64,000 bases of DNA from Coleofasciculus sp937127375 (GTDB taxonomy: Bacteria; Cyanobacteriota; Cyanobacteriia; Cyanobacteriales; Coleofasciculaceae), in NCBI GenBank assembly GCA_040218875.1, contig JAVJQP010000008.1. One strand, 5' to 3'. The position numbers and the translations under genes are program-made. The notes below the pieces were generated by a model, which ran no database searches, was not told the DNA's origin, and saw nothing but the letters and a program-made list of their open reading frames with translations. Below are positions 26,375 to 35,700 of the stretch, one piece after another (the stretch's first letter is position 1; each line of letters opens with the position of its first letter).

Positions 26375-26590
26375 ATGAGTCAATCCTCAACACCCCCGGA
26401 TACAGCGAAGCCGCCGTTTGCTGAACAGCCAACACCAGCTAACGCCGCTTTGAATGAACCGAAACCTAGTTACGTGAAATTAGCCATGCGTAACATGGTG
26501 CGTAAAGGAGGCAAATCCCTACAACACTTTTTTCTAACCACTGTGGGTCTATTAGCTGTGCTGATTGGTTTAGCTTACCTGACTCGTTAA
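26375..26590 (+). CDS. DUF3285-type small membrane protein
   Basis: The 71-residue protein starts at ATG 26375 (MSQSSTPPDTAKPP); the frame extends further upstream only through repeats. A proline-rich N terminus is followed by PSYVKLAMRNMVRKGGKSLQHF and a C-terminal membrane helix (FLTTVGLLAVLIGLAYLTR). This pattern is the cyanobacterial DUF3285 family. It lies just before ybeY, as I recall from other cyanobacteria, and may share its transcript. Confidence 0.8.
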   Translation: MSQSSTPPDTAKPPFAEQPTPANAALNEPKPSYVKLAMRNMVRKGGKSLQHFFLTTVGLLAVLIGLAYLTR

Positions 26591-26651
26591 CGTTCCCATA
26601 TCTCATCTCACAACTCATCTCACAACTCATCTCACAACAGAGGCGGCACAA

Positions 26652-27179
26652 GTGAATATCGAACTAATAGTGCAGGATTGTTTCTTTGAAGCCTCCCAGT
26701 CAGCGACTCCGGAAGCAAATTCCCTGACGAACCCAATTTCCACCTCCACTTGGGAACATTGGTTCAGCCAATGGCTAGAAACACTGCACCCCGATAGTCC
26801 GCCAGCGCCGACGCATGAACTGACACTACGCCTGACTGATGACGCAGGAATCCAGGCACTTAATTCTCAGTTCCGCCACAAAAATCAACCCACTGATGTA
26901 CTCGCCTTTGCCGCATTAGAGGTAGACTCGCCTCAGATACCTCCAGATATGCAAGCGGCTGAATCAGTCTACCTGGGCGATTTAGTTATTTCAGTGGAAA
27001 CCGCTTATCGCCAAGCCCAACATCAGGGTCATCCCTTGAGTATAGAGCTGGCTTGGTTAGCAACCCATGGGTTGCTACATCTTTTAGGGTGGGATCATCC
27101 GGACGAGGAAAGCTTGCAACGAATGCTAAACCAGCAGCAGGCTTTACTCCAGATTGTCAACTTGACGTTACCCGTATAA
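26652..27179 (+). CDS. ybeY: Endoribonuclease YbeY (rRNA maturation)
   Basis: The 175-residue protein starts at GTG (MNIELIVQDCFFEA). YbeY is a zinc-dependent RNase involved in 16S rRNA 3'-end maturation and ribosome quality control. The metal-binding signature is present as HGLLHLLGWDH (H-x3-H-x5-H, about 138-148), and the preceding LNSQFRHKNQPTDVLAFA and YLGDLVISVETA blocks are family hallmarks. Typical length. The 61 bases between it and the DUF3285 gene contain 'caactcatctca' direct repeats. Followed by dgkA, the usual cyanobacterial order. Confidence 0.95.
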   Translation: MNIELIVQDCFFEASQSATPEANSLTNPISTSTWEHWFSQWLETLHPDSPPAPTHELTLRLTDDAGIQALNSQFRHKNQPTDVLAFAALEVDSPQIPPDMQAAESVYLGDLVISVETAYRQAQHQGHPLSIELAWLATHGLLHLLGWDHPDEESLQRMLNQQQALLQIVNLTLPV

Positions 27180-27229
27180 TGACACTGGATTCGGTGTCAG
27201 TTCATCACTAGCAATGGAATTCAATCCCC

Positions 27230-27745
27230 ATGGTTTATAACAATACTCACTCTCCCAATTCTCAATACCTACTTCCAAGTTCCCGGTCAATAGTGCATAA
27301 CTTGTCACTGCCAAATCCGCCAGAGTCTGACCCGAATCAGAGCTTTAAACGAGACTTGGCTTGGTGCATTGCCCCAACCCTGTTGGTCAGTTTTAAATAT
27401 GCTTGGGCGGGAGTACGCTATGCCTTTGTCACCCAGCGGAACTTCCGTATTCATACCCTGATTGGCACAGTAGCAATTACCTTGGCGATTTGGTTAGAGT
27501 TAACGCCTGTGGAAATTGCCGTAATTGGCTTAACCAGTGGGTTAGTGATGACTCTGGAATTGCTGAATACAGCAGTTGAGGCGGTGGTTGACTTAACCGT
27601 TAAACAGTCCTATCATAAGCTGGCAAAAGTTGCCAAAGACTGTGCGGCAGGTGCTGTTCTCATCTCCGCGATCGCAGCCCTACTTGTTGCGGGTTCCCTA
27701 CTTTTACCGCCCTTGGTGACTCGTATCCTGTTACTGATACGCTAA
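27230..27745 (+). CDS. dgkA: Diacylglycerol/undecaprenol kinase DgkA family
   Basis: The 171-residue protein has a 40-residue polar N-terminal extension, then a trimeric-kinase core with three membrane helices. Family motifs: FKYAWAGVRYAFVTQRNFRIH, ELLNTAVEAVVDL (catalytic Glu region) and HKLAKVAKDCAAGAVL. Gram-positive and cyanobacterial members phosphorylate undecaprenol or diacylglycerol at the membrane; which one applies here is not visible. It follows ybeY by 50 bases and precedes a glutamine amidotransferase gene, suggesting one operon. Confidence 0.9.
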   Translation: MVYNNTHSPNSQYLLPSSRSIVHNLSLPNPPESDPNQSFKRDLAWCIAPTLLVSFKYAWAGVRYAFVTQRNFRIHTLIGTVAITLAIWLELTPVEIAVIGLTSGLVMTLELLNTAVEAVVDLTVKQSYHKLAKVAKDCAAGAVLISAIAALLVAGSLLLPPLVTRILLLIR

Positions 27746-27817
27746 GCTATTTTTTTAACTTAAATTAAAGTGTAATGTTTTGTCGTGGTTAGGGTAAGCT
27801 ACCCAGGAGTGTAAATT

Positions 27818-28438
27818 TTGATTGTAGTCATTGATAACTACGACAGTTTTACCTATAACTTGGTGCAGTATCTAGGGGAACTTGGGTTCACATTACCGAT
27901 TGCCACGGATATTCAGGTATACCGCAATGACCAAATTGACCTAGATCAACTGCGCCAATTAAATCCTGATGGGATCGTGATTTCCCCAGGACCCGGACGC
28001 CCAGATGATGCCGGGATCTCGTGTGAGTTAATTCACCAGCTTGGGGCAACTGTACCCATCTTAGGTGTTTGTTTGGGTCATCAAAGTATTGGTCAAGTCT
28101 TTGGCGGCAACATTATCTCCGCTTCTGTGTTGATGCATGGCAAAACCTCGGAAATTTATCACAACGGTGTTGGTGTTTTCCAGAATTTACCCAATCCCTT
28201 TATCGCCACTCGATATCACAGTCTGGTGATTGAGCGAGAAACCTGTCCAGACGTACTGGAAATTACGGCTTGGGTAGAAGATGGCACCATTATGGGGGTG
28301 AGACACCGGAACTATCCCCACCTCCAAGGCGTCCAATTTCATCCAGAGAGTGTTTTGACCGATTGCGGTAAACAGTTATTGCAAAATTTCCTCGTTTCTC
28401 TTCCAGCATCGACTCAAAACCCGATGGTTCTAGCTTAA
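27818..28438 (+). CDS. trpG: Anthranilate/aminodeoxychorismate synthase glutaminase subunit
   Basis: The 206-residue class I glutamine amidotransferase starts at TTG 27818 (MIVVIDNYDSFTYNLVQYLGELG), with AGGAG 9 bases before. The catalytic triad is in place: Cys in GVCLGHQSIGQ (about 85), and His and Glu in VQFHPESVLT (about 172-174). The oxyanion-loop ISPGPGRPDDAG is also present. It supplies ammonia to chorismate for tryptophan and/or folate synthesis. In cyanobacteria one such subunit often serves both, so pabA is an equally good symbol. Confidence 0.92.
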   Translation: MIVVIDNYDSFTYNLVQYLGELGFTLPIATDIQVYRNDQIDLDQLRQLNPDGIVISPGPGRPDDAGISCELIHQLGATVPILGVCLGHQSIGQVFGGNIISASVLMHGKTSEIYHNGVGVFQNLPNPFIATRYHSLVIERETCPDVLEITAWVEDGTIMGVRHRNYPHLQGVQFHPESVLTDCGKQLLQNFLVSLPASTQNPMVLA

Positions 28439-28464
28439 GTTTGAGGAGTATTGATTAACTAACG

Positions 28465-29253
28465 ATGAAACGGCGACAGTTGATGCGCTACGTGGGTGCA
28501 GGGGTGCTTGGCACTTTAGGAACGACACTGGCTTCACAATTTCAGTCGGCTGAGGCGCAGTCGGCGAGTGGAACACTGACAGTTAAGTGGTTAGGACATA
28601 CCTGCTTTTTGTTTACAGGTGGAGGGATGCGGATTTTGGTGAATCCGTTTCGGACAGTCGGGTGTACAGCAGGCTATCGTCCACCGAAAGTGGAGTCGGA
28701 TTTGGTTTTAATTAGCTCTCAGTTGTTGGATGAAGGTGCGGCTGAGGGATTGCCAGGAAATCCGCGTATCCTCTTTCAACCGGGCGTTTATCAAATTGGG
28801 GGGATTCGATTCCAAGGGATTAGTATTCCTCATGATCGCCACGGGGGACGCCGATTGGGGAATAATGTGGCATGGCAATGGGAGCAAAGTGGGATTAAAC
28901 TGCTCCATTTAGGTGGGGCGGCTGCACCGATTGAAATTGAGCAGAAAATCCTCATGGGGCGTCCAGATGTGGCATTTGTGCCTGTGGGCGGCAGTATTAA
29001 AGCCTATAATCCGAGGGAGGCGAAAGACGCGATCGCGGTGTTGAATCCGAAGATGGTAGTCCCGACTCATTTCCGTACCCAAGCAGCGGATGAAACCTGT
29101 CAGGGGGACTATGGGATTGAACCGGTGGATGAGTTTTTAACGGTGATGGAGGGAATGCCTGTAAGTCGGGTGAACAGTGATATGCTGACGTTGAAACCCT
29201 CAGATTTGCCCCAGGATGGTTCGATGATTAAACTGTTGAGTTATCGATTTTAG
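28465..29253 (+). CDS. Tat-exported MBL-fold protein lacking the metal-binding HxHxDH motif
   Basis: The 262-residue protein has a twin-arginine-type signal (MKRRQLMRYVGAGVLGTLGTTLASQ). The rest follows the UPF0173-like metallo-beta-lactamase fold: WLGHTCFLF, ILVNPF, then LVLISSQLLDEGA where related hydrolases have S-H-D-H-F-D-H, followed by HDRHGG, HLGGAAAPI, FVPVGG and VVPTHFRTQ. The metal ligands at the SHxHxDH site and the HLGD Asp are replaced. It may be non-catalytic, or use a different metal site. I recall similar sequences in other cyanobacteria, so it is a subfamily rather than a decayed gene. Confidence 0.8.
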   Translation: MKRRQLMRYVGAGVLGTLGTTLASQFQSAEAQSASGTLTVKWLGHTCFLFTGGGMRILVNPFRTVGCTAGYRPPKVESDLVLISSQLLDEGAAEGLPGNPRILFQPGVYQIGGIRFQGISIPHDRHGGRRLGNNVAWQWEQSGIKLLHLGGAAAPIEIEQKILMGRPDVAFVPVGGSIKAYNPREAKDAIAVLNPKMVVPTHFRTQAADETCQGDYGIEPVDEFLTVMEGMPVSRVNSDMLTLKPSDLPQDGSMIKLLSYRF

Positions 29254-29254
29254 A

Positions 29255-29305
29255 GTTTGTAGTAAGCGCTTAAGCGCTTCTGGCACTTTAGTGCCTACTA
29301 CGAAC
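29255..29305. repeat. Double-hairpin palindromic repeat
   Basis: Outer arms 'gtagta' and 'tactac' enclose two adjacent palindromes, 'aagcgcttaagcgctt' and 'ggcactttagtgcc'. It cuts into the 3' end of the Fic gene on the minus strand. The sequence type is common between cyanobacterial genes. It could also terminate transcription of the MBL gene. Confidence 0.75.
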
Positions 29306-29613
29306 TGTTCCCCTCGCAGAAGTAACGACTCCCACCCTTGTCTCAAACTCCCGATACGCTGACAGCACCATAACTCCCAAAAAATATTCCCACCAAGGTA
29401 ATAGGTTATGCTGTCCTTCATGCCAATCTTGGGAAGACTGGTAAAGCGTATCATAGTAACTTTCCTTCGTTCTCTCGACAATCCGCTCTAAGCTAATAAA
29501 TCGCCCCACCTCATAACCCGCTTTATAAAGCAGCAATAGGGTAATTAATCGTGCCATTCGCCCATTCCCATCTAAAAACGGGTGAATGCACAAAAAATCT
29601 AGGATATAGGTAG

Positions 29614-29816
29614 GGGCTGCTGAATAAGTCTTGTGGTGAGGGGGAGCTGGGGAAGCTGGGGAAGCTGGGGGAGCTGGGGGAGCAAGGGTACATTTTACCT
29701 GAGCAAGGTGATGCCCTACTTATGAAGGATGCTACCCCATTTCCTTGCACTTTATCCACTGTAAATATGGCTCAAAGCATTGATAGCTAAGGGTTTCGGC
29801 TTTGTGCAGCAAGCCC
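29614..29816. mobile_element. MITE-like element inside the Fic gene
   Basis: About 203 bases, bounded by 'taggtag(g)' on both sides (29607-29614 and 29817-29824), a 7-8-base target duplication. Ends GGGCTGCTGAATAAG (left) and, in reverse complement, GGGCTTGCTGCACAAA (right) are imperfect inverted repeats. The interior has a 'gctggggaagctgggg' tract and no transposase. The left end recurs at about 49210 ('gggtctgctgagtaagt', 'tgtggtgagggg'). Confidence 0.75.
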
Positions 29817-30127
29817 TAGGTAGGAATGAGTAATAACGGTTCGATCGCACCCGAGTGCCAACAGCGATTAAACTGCTCATGCAAACGTTCCATGGCTTCA
29901 GGTGTGGCATAAGCTGGAATGGGTCGAAACCGCACCACTTTAGTTCCATCCGGATAGGTAGCACTAATTTCGTTATCTACCGTTTTCCAGCGCCCACCTG
30001 TATTGACCGCAAACTGGTAAAGGTCACGATGAAGTTGTAAAACAATATTAGGCGTAAAAGGGATATGGGCATAGCTCGTGTGAATCGTCGTTAGGACATC
30101 CCGATACCCAGCAATTTCCTGTTCCGA

Positions 30128-30157
30128 GCGATTCGCTTACGCGATAGCTTCGCTTCA
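30128..30157. repeat. 25-base palindromic insertion in the Fic gene
   Basis: 'gcgattcgcttacgcga' with 'tagcttcgcttcatgcg': a small GCGA/TCGC-rich palindrome. On the minus strand it splits codons for TTPR-NRSEQ, and its 25-base length produces the frameshift. A similar motif at about 10298-10335 breaks another gene. Confidence 0.7.
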
Positions 30158-30404
30158 TGCGTGGCGTTGTTTTTTCCGTCACCAGTTTCTTAATCCGCTC
30201 CAACGGTACCGTAATCCCTTCAATCCGGTTAGAAGACTCCGTACTCTGAATAACCGCCGCTTGGCGCAGCGTTTCCAGAACTTGGGGCGCTTGTTCTTTG
30301 AATAACTCTTGCTTTCCCTTATACTCTCCAATCAGGCGAATCGTTTGCAGCAGTCCTTGGTTAATTGGTTGCTGCTCAATCAACCCCTGTTCAAATGATT
30401 TCAT

Positions 30405-30712
30405 TGCCAGTCTTTATTGCCTTATTAAGTTTGAGAAACCGCCAAGCTTTCCCAAAGAGTATCATTGCAGTGCTGATACCTGTTCCCTGTTCCCTCAGAA
30501 CCCTTTTGACTTGTGTTTCCTGCCTTCTGCTATCACTGCTATTGACCTACATTGACCTACCTGTTTCATTAGAACACAATTAATGAGCCTTTACATCAAT
30601 AAATATTTACAAAAAACAACATAATAAAGATTCAATACAACTTGTTTTTTAGATGCTCATTTCCGGCGAATTCGGTGTATAAGAGTCGTGACAGGAGTGT
30701 GACATTAAAATC
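30405..30712. other. Intergenic region between Fic relic and lipase
   Basis: Divergent promoter region. It holds a 'cattgaccta' direct repeat (30538-30557, with 'ctattgacctac') and a short 'tgttccctgttccct' heptamer tract at about 30481-30495. The last 120 bases are AT-rich ('gtgtataagagtcgtgacaggagtg'), with AGGAG 18 bases before the lipase ATG. No gene supported. Confidence 0.5.
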
Positions 30713-31789
30713 ATGAAAATTACCGCAATAGCCACAGGATTTTCCTTTTTATCTTTATTGTACCCGCTAAGTGCTGAGGCAATCCAATTCAATCAGATTT
30801 ATGTGTTTAGTGATAGCTCCGCTGATCCCGGCAATGTCTTCAATGTGACGTCAGCCGCCAACTCGTCAGGTTTACCCGTACCGATTACCCCTAGTCCACC
30901 TTATTTTAAAGGACGTTTTTCTAATGGCTACAACTGGATAGACATTCTCACATCGGAATTGGCAGTTGATTTGATTCCATCGACTGAATTAACGGTGGGA
31001 GAACCAATCATTCCATCAACCCCACCAGGGGTAAGTTTTAACTTCGGTGGTGCTACAGCAACCAATAGCGTTAACTTTGCCTTTGGTGGTGCTAAGACAG
31101 GATTGGGTAATGTCAATCCTCAGTTAGGCGTAGGAGTTCTCACCGAGATTAATGGTTTTATTAATGACCTAAATGTCGCTCAAACATCGGCTAATCCTGA
31201 CGCCCTTTATATTGTCTGGGCTGGTAATAATGATTACAGCAAGAGTGGGCTGCGTGATAGTACTGAACCCATCAACAATTTATTTACTGGGGTGACGGCT
31301 TTAGCGGAAGCTGGCGCTCGTAATTTCTTTATTCCTAATTTGCCCGATTTGGGTAAAACGCCCCGAGCGATTATACAGGGAGAAGCAGCGGAACTCACCC
31401 AAGTGAGTGCGGAACATAACGCGGGTTTAACGACAATGTTCGATGATTTGCGTCTCACCTATGATGATATAAACATCATACCGTTTGATCTGGCGTCTCT
31501 GTTTCAAGAGATCATCACCCAGCCTGATGAATTTGGTTTTACCAATGTGACTGAGCCTTGCTTCACTGAATTGGGTGTATGTTCTAACCCCGACGAGTAC
31601 TTATTCTGGGATGAGATCCATCCAACAGCTAAAGGTCATGCTTTATGGGGAGACTATGCATACGAGGCACTCCAAGATGCTGGTGTAGAACCTCTATCCG
31701 TTCCAGAACCGGCGTTTTCCATCCCACTACTATTCATGGGGGTGGGTTTTTTGCTGCAATCAACTGTTCGTCATCGCAATTCTCTATGA
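30713..31789 (+). CDS. Secreted SGNH/GDSL-type lipase with PEP-CTERM tail
   Basis: The 358-residue protein has a signal peptide (about 1-23, ending SAEA). SGNH-hydrolase blocks are visible: block I VFSDSSADPGN (catalytic Ser at about 35), a Gly-rich NFAFGGAKTG, block III IVWAGNNDY and block V FWDEIHPTAKGHALW (catalytic Asp and His). The spacing is that of thermolabile-hemolysin/phospholipase-like esterases. The C terminus has VPEPAFSIPLLFMGVGFLLQ and a basic end, a PEP-CTERM sorting signal. It probably hydrolyses an ester substrate outside the inner membrane. Confidence 0.88.
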   Translation: MKITAIATGFSFLSLLYPLSAEAIQFNQIYVFSDSSADPGNVFNVTSAANSSGLPVPITPSPPYFKGRFSNGYNWIDILTSELAVDLIPSTELTVGEPIIPSTPPGVSFNFGGATATNSVNFAFGGAKTGLGNVNPQLGVGVLTEINGFINDLNVAQTSANPDALYIVWAGNNDYSKSGLRDSTEPINNLFTGVTALAEAGARNFFIPNLPDLGKTPRAIIQGEAAELTQVSAEHNAGLTTMFDDLRLTYDDINIIPFDLASLFQEIITQPDEFGFTNVTEPCFTELGVCSNPDEYLFWDEIHPTAKGHALWGDYAYEALQDAGVEPLSVPEPAFSIPLLFMGVGFLLQSTVRHRNSL

Positions 31790-32008
31790 AGGAGAGCGCT
31801 GACTTAAGCCTAGAACTAAAGTTCTGGCTCAAAGCTTAAACCCGTTAAAACGGGTTCAAAGAGTTAGCCAGTAAGTTCCATTCTTACTTGAACCTAAAGA
31901 TAAGACATTTATTTACTGGTCTGCGAATTGGCAATATTTCGCTTAAGTCAGCGCTATTCCAGTTAGGATAATTAGCTTAACTACTGATGGAAGCATAATC
32001 TGAAATCA

Positions 32009-32114
32009 GACCCTACAGGTCGGCACATTTTCCCATTATGAAGTAAGTCTAAGGGAAAACTACCGTATCTGTCAATACCCCAAATCCGATTATTTTCCTC
32101 CAACCTGCTTTTGA
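32009..32114 (+). repeat. First copy of ~105-base direct repeat
   Basis: Paired with 32283-32389; differences are single-base substitutions and small indels. Function unknown; no long open frame and no strong hairpin. Confidence 0.8.
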
Positions 32115-32282
32115 TAAAATCTCCGGCATTGCCATCTAAATTCTACGTTAGTCGCATCGGTTCATAAAAAGCGCGATCGCATCCGTCTCTTTGGTGACTT
32201 GAGTCTTATTTTCACCAATACAGGACTTTTGTTCAAAGTTAGGGCTATTTGATTGATACTGCTCAGATAATACTCTGAAACT

Positions 32283-32389
32283 ATACCCTATAGGTCGGCA
32301 CATTTTCCCATTATAAAGTAAGTCTAAGGGAAAACTACGGCATCTGTCAATACCCCAAATCCAATTATTTTCCCAAACCTGCTTTTGAG
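32283..32389 (+). repeat. Second copy of ~105-base direct repeat
   Basis: Paired with 32009-32114. The flanking sequences differ, except for a few bases resembling 'ctgaaa' before each copy. Confidence 0.8.
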
Positions 32390-32728
32390 CAAATTTTGAC
32401 CTAAGCCTAAGTCAGTTAGTGGAAATCACATCAACTCCATTAACTTATATAAACAGTCCTTAAACCCTGACCAAGGACAAATCAAGAAGGACAAAGGACA
32501 AAAAGCCCATAAATTTAATCGGCAAAAATAAAAATTCACCCATCCTTCACTTAAATTTTATTCAAACAATTTCCTCTTTTCGTCTGCATCTGTGTCGGCT
32601 ACAGTATAAGAGAACGTCCCATTCAGGTGACATTAATCTTCTGCCAAAATTTTGTCAGACTGTGCCACCTGATGATCCGGAATGTTCTGATAAATATCCG
32701 AAGGATAAAATAGTGACGGGAGACAGCT

Positions 32729-35700
32729 ATGAAACTGAAGACCAAATTTATCTCAGGCTTTCTCGGGGTGGCATCGCTGGTCGCTGTTTTGGGAATTATT
32801 ACAATTCAAACAAAGAAAAATGTTGATGAGCAATTTAATCAGATTACCGAGGGTACTACCCGCCAACTGGTGGCATTAAATCAGATTAAGGCAGCCTCCT
32901 TACGGTTAACCAATAAAGCCTATAGTTATGCTGTGATCGAAGGAAAATCGACCACCACCTCGCCAACAGCTCAAGACGAAGAACCGGAAAAACAAGCCAA
33001 AGTTGACTTCCAACAATCCGTTGCTGCTCTGGATCAGTATTTAGCCGAATTTCAGTCCTTTGCCAATAACCCTCAAGCTCAAAGCTTTTATCGGGAATTA
33101 AAAATCAGTAAACTGCTATTGGCAGAAATCAGCCAGGAAATTTTAGCCTTAGATGACACAAACTTCCGACGCACTGATATCTTGGCAAAACGGCAAGCGT
33201 TAGAGAATGCAGAAGACCAATTTTTAGCCGTTGTTGATCAAGCCATTACTTTTCATACGAATACTCTAGAAGAAGAAAATCAAACCGCAAATCGCAGTTC
33301 AACCTACTCACTGATTATTAACCTCACAGCAATTACTGGAGTTGTCGCCGTATCAATTATTTTCGGTATTGTTTTAGCCGATCGCGTCACCAAGCCGATT
33401 GTTAAACTCAAAGAAGCCGCCTCAAAAATTGGCGAAGGGGACTTCGATACTTATGTTGAGGTGCAAACCAAGGACGAACTAAGTGTCTTAGCGGATACCT
33501 TTAATCAGATGAGTAAACAGCTCCAAGAAACGACGGTATCTAAATCCTATCTCGATAATATTATCAGTTCCTTGAGTGATGGACTCATTGTGCTGAATAA
33601 AAATATTAGAGTTGAGAGTTTTAATGAAGCTACATTATTTCTATCCGGATATTCTCCCAAAGAACTGCGGGATCAACCCTTAGAGCGTTTCTTTAAAGAA
33701 GATAACTTCCTAGCTCATTTACAGGCAAATGATTCGCAACAAAGTGGCTTTCTGGGTCGGTACGAAACCACCTTCTTTACGAAAAAAGGGACTTCTGTTC
33801 CCGTGTCTGTAACCGCCTCAGTGATGAAAAATTCATCCGACAGGATTCAAGGAATTGTTTGTTTAGTCCAAGACATTTCAGCTCGCAAACGGGCAGATGA
33901 GGCATTGCGCCGCCAAGCGTTAATGTTTGAAACGATTTATGATGGTGTTATTGTCACCGATTTGAAGGGTCATATCCTGGACTGGAACCCAGCAGCAGAA
34001 CGTATTTTTGGCTATGAAAAAACCGAAGTATTAGGTCAAACCTGTGGCATGGTTTATCAACCCGATGAAGCCACCGCCCTAACGCAACAAATGCTGGATA
34101 GTTTACTACATGAAGGACGCTGGACGCGGGAGATTGAATTTATCCGAAAAGATGGCAATAAAGGGGTGTGCGAAACCGTGGTTGTGCCGTTGCGGGATGA
34201 CCTGGGTAGACCCATCGCCGCGATTGGGGTGAACCGGGATGTGACTGAACGAAAAGAGTATGAAAATAAACTGGTAGAAGCGCGGGAAGCCGCCGTCGAA
34301 GCCGCCCGGGCAAAAGCTCAATTCTTGGCAAATATGAGCCATGAAATCCGCACACCGATGAATGGCGTGTTGGGAATGAGTGAATTGCTGTTAACGACAG
34401 ATCTTAATCCCCGCCAACTGGATTTTGTCAAAACCTTGCAAGTCAGTGGTGAACATTTACTGGGTGTAATTAATGATATTCTCGACTTCTCCAAACTCGA
34501 AGCCGGAGAAATGCGCCTCGATGTTGATGAGTTGAACATTAATCGGTCGTTGGAAGATGTCTTAGATTTGTGTTCTCCCCAAGCCGAAGCCAAGGATTTA
34601 GAATTAGCGCTGTTAGTGGATACGGATGTACCGCGACGACTGATGGGAGATGTGGGGCGATTGCGTCAAATTTGCACGAATTTAGTCAGTAATTCGATTA
34701 AGTTTACCGAATCTGGCGAAGTGGTGATTCGGGTGTCGGTTCATCAGGAATTGCCGGATCAAGACAAGCTTCAACTGCGATTTGCTGTGCGGGATACAGG
34801 GATTGGGATTAACCCAGAGGATAAAAGTAAACTCTTCCAAGCCTTCTCTCAAGTTGATTCCTCGACTACCCGCAAATATGGGGGGACAGGTTTAGGTTTA
34901 GCCATCTGTAAGCAACTGGTAGAAATGATGGGGGGTGAGATTGGCGTCGAGAGTCAACTGGGTGTGGGTTCGACGTTCTGGTTTACAATTACCTTTGGGA
35001 AAGTACCGGTGGGTACTGAGGAGAATCAGAGCGATCGCATCTTTAGTAATTTACCCATCTCCCCCGAATCCCTGCAAGGGAAACGGGTATTAATCGTCGA
35101 TGACCGCCCAATTAATCGCCAAATTGTCAAGTATCAGTTAGAGGCGAGGGGCATGGAAGTCGATGAAGCTGATAATGGTATTATTGCGCTCAATGCCATG
35201 CAAGCCTCTGCCGAAGCGGGTAAACCCTATGATGTGGCGCTACTGGATATGAAAATGCCCAAAATCGATGGGTCAACCCTAGGACGGTTGATTCTGGCTG
35301 AACCGGATTGGGCAAAAACCAAGTTAGTCCTAATGACTTCGATGCACGCCGGAGATTCCGCCCAACCCTTGCTGAAAAGCGGGTTTGCCGATTATTTAGT
35401 TAAACCGGTTAAAGAATCTCAATTGCTGGAATCGTTACAGAAAATTCTGGCGGCTGAGATTCCCGCTACCCTCTTCAGTACCCAATCAGCTATCCTTGAT
35501 CCGTCTCAGCCTGCACCCCAACCCACTTGTCTGAAAATTCTCTTAGTCGAAGATACACCAATTAACCTGAAACTGGTACGCCATCAGGTGCAATTATTGG
35601 GACATGAATCAGAGTCGGCAGAAAATGGTCAAGAAGCCCTTGACAAAATCGCCCAAAATGACTACGACATCGTGTTAATGGATTGTCAGATGCCCGTAAT

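Larger units (their letters stand above)
29288..30404 (-). pseudogene. Fic-family (AMPylator) gene disrupted by repeat insertions
   Basis: The start MKSFEQGLIEQQPINQGLL and the Fic N-terminal domain (VIQSTESSNRIEGI, inhibitory-helix-like) are intact. At about 30130-30157 a 25-base palindromic insert follows TTPR and shifts the frame. Beyond it RSEQEIAGYRDV...LLLIPTY is intact. Then a ~200-base element (29614-29816) interrupts between LIPTY and ILDFL. The catalytic HPFLDGNGRMAR motif follows undamaged. Finally the C-terminal winged-helix part is missing; reading passes from TSARG into a palindromic repeat. Removing the inserts restores one continuous Fic frame. Fic proteins transfer AMP to target proteins. 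Confidence 0.88.
31790..32728. repeat. 0.9 kb intergenic region with a duplicated ~105-base element
   Basis: A palindrome 'aacccgttaaaacgggtt' lies at about 31838-31855. Two copies of a ~105-base direct repeat are at 32009-32114 and 32283-32389 ('aggtcggcacattttccca', 'agtaagtctaagggaaaact', 'atctgtcaataccccaaat'), about 88-90% alike. HIP1 occurs once between them. No ORF covers either copy. The promoter of the histidine-kinase gene should be in the last 200 bases. Confidence 0.7.
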
